Positions 6,087 to 10,575 of a stretch of DNA of 10,575 bases are shown in pieces. The notes under the pieces were generated by a model. It saw only the letters and a program-made list of their open reading frames with translations, was not told where the DNA came from and made no database searches. The DNA lies in NCBI GenBank assembly GCA_030690925.1, contig JAUYFO010000044.1:1-10575 (forward strand), given 5' to 3'. The stretch comes from Candidatus Moraniibacteriota bacterium (GTDB taxonomy: Bacteria; Patescibacteriota; Minisyncoccia; Moranbacterales; UBA1568). Numbering within the stretch: the stretch's first letter is position 1; the number at the start of each line of letters is the position of its first letter. A program made the position numbers and the translations under genes.

Positions 6087-6167
6087 TTTTTCGACGAAAA
6101 AACAGGGGATCTCTATCTTCAGACCTATGCCAATGAAGTGCTTTGTTTGAGGGAAAAAACCGCATAG
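6087..6167 (+). pseudogene. 26-codon stub of a propeller-gene C-terminus (remnant B)
   Basis: The translation FFDEKTGDLYLQTYANEVLC followed by LREKTA and TAG aligns with the end of the propeller protein (FDEKTGDFYLQTYANEIYC, LREKETK). There is no start codon, and the stub begins 10 nt after the copy 2 terminator, exactly as remnant A does after copy 1. Both remnants are followed by TAGACTTGACAAAA. Confidence 0.8.
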
Positions 6168-6169
6168 AC

Positions 6170-6198
6170 TTGACAAAAGAGAGAAAAAGTGCTTCAAT
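6170..6198 (+). promoter_or_regulatory. Possible promoter of the small secreted-protein gene
   Basis: TTGACA (6170-6175), a 17-bp spacer and TTCAAT (6193-6198, four of six). The predicted start near 6205 would give a ~50-nt leader before the ATG at 6256. The -35 belongs to the conserved tail of the duplicated unit. The equivalent TTGACA at 5616-5621 lacks a good -10 at the same distance. Confidence 0.45.
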
Positions 6199-6255
6199 GG
6201 AGGCAACACGAGCTACTTCGGCCGTGGTGGGTTCATCAACAATCGGAGGTGTAAG

Positions 6256-6537
6256 ATGCGTTATTTTCGCGCTGTTTTCGTTACCCTGTTGGCGATTGTT
6301 TTAATCGCCCCGGTCTTCGCTCAAGAGCCGGCTGTGGTCCCCCGGGATCAACGGCCGAGCCTCACGGAGGAGCTGTGGGGACTCAGTCTTGCCCAGGAAC
6401 AGTATCGGAATGATGGCGCTACGGTTTGGCGCTACAACGGCAGTTGCATCATGATCAAGGCCCGGCACCAGTTGGTGCAGGAGGTGGCCCTGGTCACAGC
6501 GGCGATGTGCCAGGCATCGGCAACCCCGAACGCCTAG
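6256..6537 (+). CDS. Small secreted protein of unknown function
   Basis: 93 residues. A near-ideal Shine-Dalgarno GGAGG (6245-6249) sits 6 nt before the ATG, the strongest in the window. Residues 1-22 are a signal peptide (basic MRYFR, hydrophobic core, APVFA then Q), with likely cleavage after Ala22. The mature ~71 residues include two cysteines (C64 and C85), which could form a disulfide, and no recognised domain. Base composition is unlike the neighbours: the coding sequence from 6421 to 6540 is about 64% G+C by hand count, against under 50% on the other side of the terminator. This suggests recent acquisition. Two hairpins and a terminator follow it. Confidence 0.72.
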   Translation: MRYFRAVFVTLLAIVLIAPVFAQEPAVVPRDQRPSLTEELWGLSLAQEQYRNDGATVWRYNGSCIMIKARHQLVQEVALVTAAMCQASATPNA

Positions 6538-6548
6538 CGGCACCACCA

Positions 6549-6566
6549 TGGCATCCGCGGATGCCA
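6549..6566. other. Perfect 18-bp palindrome downstream of the small secreted gene
   Basis: TGGCATCCGCGGATGCCA is a perfect palindrome 12 bp after the stop codon. It has no loop and no T-tract, so it resembles a dimer-binding or recombination site more than a terminator. Function is unknown. Confidence 0.5.
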
Positions 6567-6575
6567 CCACTCAAC

Positions 6576-6617
6576 GACACAGTTTTCCTCACGGAGGCGC
6601 TGTGTCTTTTCTTTTTC
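6576..6617 (+). terminator. Probable first terminator of the small secreted gene
   Basis: GACACAG (6576-6582) pairs with CTGTGTC (6600-6606), with an inner CCTC/GAGG stem (6587-6590 and 6594-6597). The T-rich run TTTTCTTTTTC follows. The structure is rightward only. Confidence 0.65.
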
Positions 6618-6622
6618 AAACA

Positions 6623-6650
6623 AAAAAACTACCCAGATGGGTAGTTTTTT
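6623..6650. terminator. Bidirectional rho-independent terminator
   Basis: A6-CTACCC (6623-6634), loop AGAT, GGGTAG-T6 (6639-6650): a perfect 12-bp stem counting the A/T arms. It lies between the rightward secreted-protein gene and the leftward gene ending at 6673, so it can serve both. Confidence 0.9.
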
Positions 6651-6672
6651 GATGCGTGAACAAACTTTGGTA

Positions 6673-7857
6673 TCAAGGTGTCTGTTTGAAGTCGGCTTCT
6701 GTCCAGCCGAGTTTTACGAGGATTTCTTTGAAATCAGAGTCAATTTTTGCTAGCCTAATAATGTTTTGTTTTTCCCCGAGAATGTTATTTTTTTCGGTTG
6801 CGAACAATCCCTTTCCGGCCGTTCTTTCCAAATAATTTTCCTGGGTGTAATTTCTTTTGAGAAGTGATTTTATTTCATCGTATCTCGCTGGATCGTTCAG
6901 TGTGGAGAGATAGGAAGCATAATAGTAGAGGTGTAGGCCAGGGATCTTTTTTGGGTTGATTTCTTCTGCAGAGGCAATGGCTTTTTTGTAAAGTGTTTCT
7001 ATATTACCGAAAGGGGATTCTCCTGTTGCCTCAAAATAGTATTGGGCAGCAATAGCCTTAAAAAGAAGGGTTTCTGGAATGTCTTTTGTAAACAGTGGAT
7101 AGGCTTTTAACCCCTCCAGTTCTTTTATGGAAACATCTCCCTGAGTGATGAGCTTCTGTACGGTATTTTTTTGGGTTTCAATTTTTAGTTTTAAGGTAGT
7201 GTCCTGAGCGGCATTCTGAACATATTCTGCCATGTCCCTGGCATAGAGACTGGCGAGTCTTGTTTCCACGCCAGCAATAGGGTAGAGCGACTCACTGTAG
7301 GAAAGCAGATTTTTTTGAAAAGTGCGTAGTGTACCGTCGGTATCAAATGATTTATAGGGCTCTGTCTCTATAAGAAGCGCCTGTATAGTAGGCCCACGAT
7401 AGGTAAATGATAGACGTTCCATCGCCTGGAGGGCAGTAGCTTTTTTGCTGTTTATGTATATTGGGTTAGATGGGTGAGCAACAATTTCTTTGAGGAGACT
7501 GATAGATTCACGGAGATATTGGTTCGCTTGAGGGTCATTTTCGTCTAAGAGATAGGCGACCCACCCCAAACTTGTGGCTAGAAGGAGCTTTGGGAATACT
7601 TCATATTTAGTCCCTCTTTGTTTTTCTAGCGAGGCCCGTAAAAGAGGAACGGTATCAATAAGTTCACCACTATTGTCTATGATTTGGATACTTTTGTTAA
7701 AATCAGGGTCGATATCTGCGAGGTCCTGTATGTGGGGGATAGCATTTTCACGGGCAATTTTATTTTTCATAAACTGCTGAGCAAAAAAAATAGATACGAA
7801 AATAACTACTAACGTGATTAATATAAAAAAAGTAATATATATTTTTTTGTTTTTCAT
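6673..7857 (-). CDS. Membrane-anchored helical-repeat protein of unknown function
   Basis: 394 residues, ATG start, TGA stop. Residues ~5-27 are one transmembrane helix after MKNKK. The rest is almost entirely amphipathic helix pairs with TPR- or SEL1-like spacing (for example SPFGNIETLYKKAIASAEEI near 285-304), but no canonical repeat is sharp enough to count. No catalytic motif is seen. A scaffold or binding role at the outer membrane face is inferred from architecture only. The gene starts 21 bp after the stop of the short secreted-protein gene on the same strand, so the two are probably one operon. No Shine-Dalgarno is evident. The coding sequence is AT-rich, most strongly at the anchor. 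Confidence 0.85.
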   Translation of the reverse strand: MKNKKIYITFFILITLVVIFVSIFFAQQFMKNKIARENAIPHIQDLADIDPDFNKSIQIIDNSGELIDTVPLLRASLEKQRGTKYEVFPKLLLATSLGWVAYLLDENDPQANQYLRESISLLKEIVAHPSNPIYINSKKATALQAMERLSFTYRGPTIQALLIETEPYKSFDTDGTLRTFQKNLLSYSESLYPIAGVETRLASLYARDMAEYVQNAAQDTTLKLKIETQKNTVQKLITQGDVSIKELEGLKAYPLFTKDIPETLLFKAIAAQYYFEATGESPFGNIETLYKKAIASAEEINPKKIPGLHLYYYASYLSTLNDPARYDEIKSLLKRNYTQENYLERTAGKGLFATEKNNILGEKQNIIRLAKIDSDFKEILVKLGWTEADFKQTP

Positions 7858-7878
7858 CGATGTTATCTATTTTTTATA

Positions 7879-8178
7879 CTACGCGTATTGCGTTCCATTG
7901 CCGTTCTCATTGCCTGCATCAGGGGCATCAGTGCCGTTGACTCCTCCAAATGGGTCACTGTTGCCAGGACCAGGGCCTCCTGGGGCCGCATCTCTTGTGT
8001 CGGCCGGTGAGCCTGTATCGCTTGCAGATGGTACATCCGCGTGGGCAGAAGGGACAATAAAACTCCCCCCGCTTACATAATCCACTTTTTTTCCTCCGAG
8101 TAAGGCGGAAACGAATGTGGCCAGCATGAGGAGAAATGAATAAGTCGCAAAGCGTCTGAGTTTTTTTACTTGAGACAT
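7879..8178 (-). CDS. Short secreted or anchored protein with Gly/Pro/Asp/Asn-rich tail
   Basis: 99 residues. The N-terminus (MSQVKKLRRF then a hydrophobic stretch ~12-28) is a signal or anchor. FIVPSAHADVPSA (~40-52) offers a possible SPase-type site after AHA. Residues ~50-99 are low-complexity Gly, Pro, Asp, Asn and Ser with no secondary structure expected, as in cell-wall-spanning or exposed linkers. No family is recognised. It is the likely first gene of an operon with the 6673-7857 gene. The region upstream is the end of an IS30 remnant, which may have replaced or supplied its promoter. Confidence 0.7.
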   Translation of the reverse strand: MSQVKKLRRFATYSFLLMLATFVSALLGGKKVDYVSGGSFIVPSAHADVPSASDTGSPADTRDAAPGGPGPGNSDPFGGVNGTDAPDAGNENGNGTQYA

Positions 8179-8212
8179 AATTTTTGGTGATTAGTGTGTT
8201 TCGTAACCAAAA

Positions 8213-8236
8213 TAGATTCTTACTCCCCAGAATCTA
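8213..8236. repeat. Inverted repeat at the downstream end of the IS30 remnant
   Basis: TAGATTCT (8213-8220) and AGAATCTA (8229-8236) are perfect inverted copies with an 8-nt spacer, straddling the transposase stop codon. IS30-family transposase genes usually run into the terminal inverted repeat, so this probably marks or lies within the element's right end. Confidence 0.5.
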
Positions 8237-8555
8237 ACGCAACACATTGATTAAAATCTTCCTGAGGTATGGCGAATTTCAATACTTTTCTCGGCCGTCT
8301 GTTGAGTGATCGTTGCACTCGTTTCAGCTCCTGAACGGAGACAGATCGGAAGTCGGTGCCTTTCGGAAAATACTGCTGAATGAGTCCGTTCGTATTCTCG
8401 TTCGTGCCTCGCTCCCACGGACTAGCCGGATGAGCGCAGTAGACTCGCATACCAGTCGAGAGTGTGAATTGCTTGTGTCCACTCATCTCTTTTCCCTGAT
8501 CGTAGGTCAATGTTTCTGTGAGTTCTTTCGGGAGTGTCCGGAGCGATACGCATGG
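8220..8555 (-). pseudogene. IS30-family transposase, C-terminal fragment
   Basis: The frame is open from 8555, just inside a TGA at 8556-8558, to TAA at 8220-8222. Its translation contains the strongly conserved IS30 catalytic-domain segments TLPKELTETLTYDQGKEMSG, CAHPASPWERGTNENTNGL, QQYFPKGTDF and LNRRPRKVL, including the final catalytic Glu of the DDE triad in ERGTNEN. The N-terminal DNA-binding region and the first catalytic Asp are missing. The upstream sequence shows only a short out-of-frame hint (KTEYTSDMTM), consistent with internal deletion plus frameshift. A TTG at 8510 could start a 96-residue peptide, but it would be non-functional as a transposase. Confidence 0.9.
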
Positions 8556-8630
8556 TCATATCCGAAGTATACTCTGTTTTGAGCCGGGTGACTATCTATC
8601 AACAGGTGATGCAAAGGTATTGAACCATAA

Positions 8631-8864
8631 CTAGGAGAGATCAGTAAGGGCTTCGACTGCGCGGGCTCTGCAAGCATCAGGGCAGTTTTTGTTTGCGGCA
8701 ACGCTTGCAAAAATAGGTATCGATTTTTTAAATTCGTCTTTTGTTCTGCTTTTAGAATATGAAAACGCAAATGAAAGCTTATTGTAAGCCTCTCCCGTGG
8801 GATGTTGAACCTTTCGGAGATTGTTTTGCAGGTAGGGTATTGATTGAGGCCCATGCTGAAGCAC
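8631..8864 (-). CDS. Small helical-repeat-like protein, possibly coupled to and frame-offset from the HTTM gene
   Basis: 77 residues from a GTG at 8864, ending in TAG. The sequence (GPQSIPYLQNNLRKV, EAYNKLSFAFSYSKS, EFKKSIPIFASVA, CPDACRARAVEALTDLS) reads as helix pairs with a HEAT-like look and two Cys in CPDAC. No family is assigned. There is no Shine-Dalgarno at the GTG. The HTTM stop codon overlaps an ATG (TAATG, 8882-8878) that begins one base out of frame, just before an A7 run. Removing one A would give a single frame starting MQKIQVLQHG. Either the GTG is used, or the gene carries a one-base indel or a slippage site. Confidence 0.5.
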   Translation of the reverse strand: MLQHGPQSIPYLQNNLRKVQHPTGEAYNKLSFAFSYSKSRTKDEFKKSIPIFASVAANKNCPDACRARAVEALTDLS

Positions 8865-8879
8865 TTGTATTTTTTTGCA

Positions 8880-10575
8880 TTAACAGGAATATTCACTTGG
8901 CGTCCTTGGCTGAGTTGGGAGTGGTACAACACAGTTCTGCTCATAGAGAATCTTTTTTTCCGGCAGAGAGATTGCAAAATTTGGTTTTGTGCGTTCCAAC
9001 ATAAATACGACAGTGATGTGCTCCACCCTCTCTTCGGCAGTGTGTGTACCATTCCAGTTTCGGCAAAGATAGGAAGCATAGTAGGGTCGAAATCGAGCAT
9101 TCCTATCATCAGACAAATTCATATGGTACTTCCGCCACCGTTCATTTGAATACATTGCCGAAACATTAGATGGTTTCTCAAAAGAGACTTTCTCTCCCTT
9201 CTGAAAAATATCAATTTCTGTCCCATTTTTTAGTCTACCGACAAGTATGTACCATCCGTCGTCTGTAGATGGAATAGGAGCGAACATACTCCATTTCTGA
9301 TTGAGGGTAAGGAGAGGCCCAACCCATGCAATCTCACTCGGGATAAGATGCTCAAAACGCTTGTCGGGAAGACTTGCAAGATTCCATAAAAAAACATAGC
9401 CAATCAAGAATACCCCCAACACTGCCGACACCTTCTTGTTTAAAAAACTAAGACGAGGTTCTATCATTGGCATTTCTAACTCACAGCCTCGTTGCCGGTG
9501 ATTCGAGACGAATCGATACGTCTTCTCACCATGAAGGCGCACCCATTTAAGCTTCATGAGTGGGACAAAAAAACGAAGAAGAGGGGAGTGCTCCGCAATA
9601 CAAATTGCTGCATCAAATCCAAAATACCTCTCTCCTACAAAATTCTCTACAACCCAAGAATCATGCTTCCTCATGTCCGTGTACACTTCTGGATACTTTT
9701 GAGCGAGAAGTATGGACGTTTCGGGAATAAGTGAGAAGGTTTTAATGAAAAAAACTGACTTTTTACAAAAGCCACACTCTGCATCGTAGTAAATCTTGAG
9801 ACCAAGCCGTTTGGTGGTACGTAGTTGCTTCATGAAAGTATCCCAAATATCTGGATGGAGAAAAGCAGTGAGGATAGAAATACTTACAAACGAAAATGGG
9901 CCGAGATTCATAGTCACAGCCAGTCCTAGGTGCATACACATCAGGAGTATTATGCCAAGAGTGCGTGTTGTACGAGTAAAGAAAGGAGAAAAGAAGAGGA
10001 GAAAAGAGACCTTTTGAAGCCACAACACAGAGAAAGATAGAAATGCTAGGAGTACCGGGAAGCCTCGCAGAAATTCACCCAAAGGCGTTGTAAATTGATC
10101 CATGCTCAAGGCATAATATACGCTCATACCAGAAAGCCAAGGCTCGCCGTATCCTTTAAAAAAACTAGCAAATAAGTAAAAAAAACCGATCTGCAAGAGA
10201 AAAGCGGCAGTCCAGACAGAAACAACAGTTTTTCCTGTCGAGACCTCTTGAAAAGAGAGAGAGCGATCGACAGAGTACTCTTTTCCCCAGGGTAAGAACA
10301 TGGCCCAAAAAAGTCCTACACGAAGCAAAACATCACCTCCTTGTAACAGTAGTGGATTGGAGTTATGAAGAGACACAAGCAGGAACCATGACACAACTGT
10401 GGCAAGTCGGGTTTTCCACCCAATGAGGAGCATGAGCGCAAAAAACACAGCAATTGCAAATAAAAGCGCCTGGACCTGCCACGTACCATTCATAAGATGG
10501 ATTGAAATCAACCATGGCGAACTCCACTCACTCAAAAGAGCGGTTCTTGGCAACACCCCACCATCACCATAGTGT
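8880..10575 (-). CDS. HTTM-domain membrane protein fused to a DCC-family (DUF393) thiol-disulfide domain; 5' end outside window
   Basis: The frame stays open past the GTG at 10556 to the window edge and reads YGDGGVLPR, a motif typical inside HTTM domains, so the start lies beyond 10575. The visible part has: (1) an HTTM domain (~1-235 counted from the GTG) with several membrane helices and the family segments HNSNPLLLQGGDVLLRVGLF (~64-83) and MFLPWG; (2) a DCC-family domain (~254-360) starting KIYYDAECGFC, with the D-x-x-C-x-x-C motif at D258, C261 and C264; (3) another membrane helix (~375-392) and a C-terminal region with NQKWSMFAP, DDGWYILVGRLKNGTEID, as in other bacterial HTTM proteins. 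HTTM is related to vitamin-K-dependent gamma-carboxylase, but the bacterial function is mostly unknown. Redox activity of the DCC part is inferred from the CxxC. Confidence 0.9.
   Translation of the reverse strand, partial: HYGDGGVLPRTALLSEWSSPWLISIHLMNGTWQVQALLFAIAVFFALMLLIGWKTRLATVVSWFLLVSLHNSNPLLLQGGDVLLRVGLFWAMFLPWGKEYSVDRSLSFQEVSTGKTVVSVWTAAFLLQIGFFYLFASFFKGYGEPWLSGMSVYYALSMDQFTTPLGEFLRGFPVLLAFLSFSVLWLQKVSFLLFFSPFFTRTTRTLGIILLMCMHLGLAVTMNLGPFSFVSISILTAFLHPDIWDTFMKQLRTTKRLGLKIYYDAECGFCKKSVFFIKTFSLIPETSILLAQKYPEVYTDMRKHDSWVVENFVGERYFGFDAAICIAEHSPLLRFFVPLMKLKWVRLHGEKTYRFVSNHRQRGCELEMPMIEPRLSFLNKKVSAVLGVFLIGYVFLWNLASLPDKRFEHLIPSEIAWVGPLLTLNQKWSMFAPIPSTDDGWYILVGRLKNGTEIDIFQKGEKVSFEKPSNVSAMYSNERWRKYHMNLSDDRNARFRPYYASYLCRNWNGTHTAEERVEHITVVFMLERTKPNFAISLPEKKILYEQNCVVPLPTQPRTPSEYSC

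Larger units (their letters stand above)
5102..6176 (+). repeat. Tandem duplication of [promoter, coiled-coil gene, terminator, propeller stub]
   Basis: Unit 1 spans about 5102-5624 and unit 2 about 5718-6178. Shared parts in order are TTTGACACTTCTTT, the coiled-coil gene, the stop plus ~40 nt and terminator (nearly identical), GCATTAAACC, the propeller stub and TAGACTTGACAAAA. The ~95 bp between the units (5625-5717) is AT-rich with no counterpart. The 3' end of the intact propeller gene (4993-5064) is a third copy of the stub segment. Confidence 0.85.

Noticed and set aside
6197..6301. Short upstream reading frame (35 codons) overlapping the small secreted-protein start
   Set aside because: It has no ribosome site and no recognisable sequence. 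It could be a leader peptide but nothing supports it.
8507..9109. 200-residue leftward reading frame overlapping the HTTM gene end and the small helical ORF
   Set aside because: It runs through regions whose other frames have clear protein character (HTTM C-terminus, IS30), and it lacks family features of its own. Read as an antisense or shifted shadow.

Overview
The window looks like a chromosomal segment from a bacterium of the Patescibacteria (Candidate Phyla Radiation) type. The clues are the small 'TLETLAQMVARGF' coiled-coil proteins, membrane-anchored TPR proteins, Cys-containing Ig-like surface proteins, mostly unrecognised small secreted proteins and weak Shine-Dalgarno signals. This assignment comes from family recognition, not from a marker gene. 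TGA is used as a stop in several genes, so the standard bacterial code fits and a TGA-recoded lineage is unlikely. There are no tRNA or rRNA genes, CRISPR arrays or intact insertion sequences.

Left part (1-3360): the 3' end of a probable alpha/alpha-toroid protein runs rightward into a bidirectional terminator. Facing it are two leftward genes: a membrane-anchored five-TPR protein (2510-3331) and a long secreted Ig-like protein with three Cys-bearing Big2-like repeats (500-2443). Each leftward gene is preceded by a near-identical extended -10 element.

Centre (3360-6180), the most unusual part: a divergent rightward gene joins an orotate-phosphoribosyltransferase-like domain to a roughly seven-bladed PQQ-type beta-propeller. 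It is followed by two paralogous small coiled-coil genes. Each has its own consensus-like promoter placed so that the ATG falls at the expected transcription start, and each has the same terminator. Immediately after each terminator is a 22-26 codon stub homologous to the last codons of the propeller gene. The locus therefore looks like the decayed remnant of a tandem array of [propeller gene + coiled-coil gene] units.

Right part (6180-10575): a GC-rich patch encodes a small secreted protein with the only strong Shine-Dalgarno in the window, flanked by hairpins and a bidirectional terminator. Leftward genes follow: an anchored helical protein (6673-7857) and a short Gly/Pro-rich secreted protein (7879-8178), probably one operon; an IS30-family transposase remnant (8220-8555); a small helical-repeat-like ORF (8631-8864); and a large HTTM-DCC membrane protein (8880 to the window end, 5' incomplete). 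The last two may be translationally coupled by a TAATG overlap with an apparent one-base frame offset.

Most products appear to act in or outside the membrane. The phosphoribosyltransferase-propeller protein shows no signal peptide and is probably cytoplasmic.
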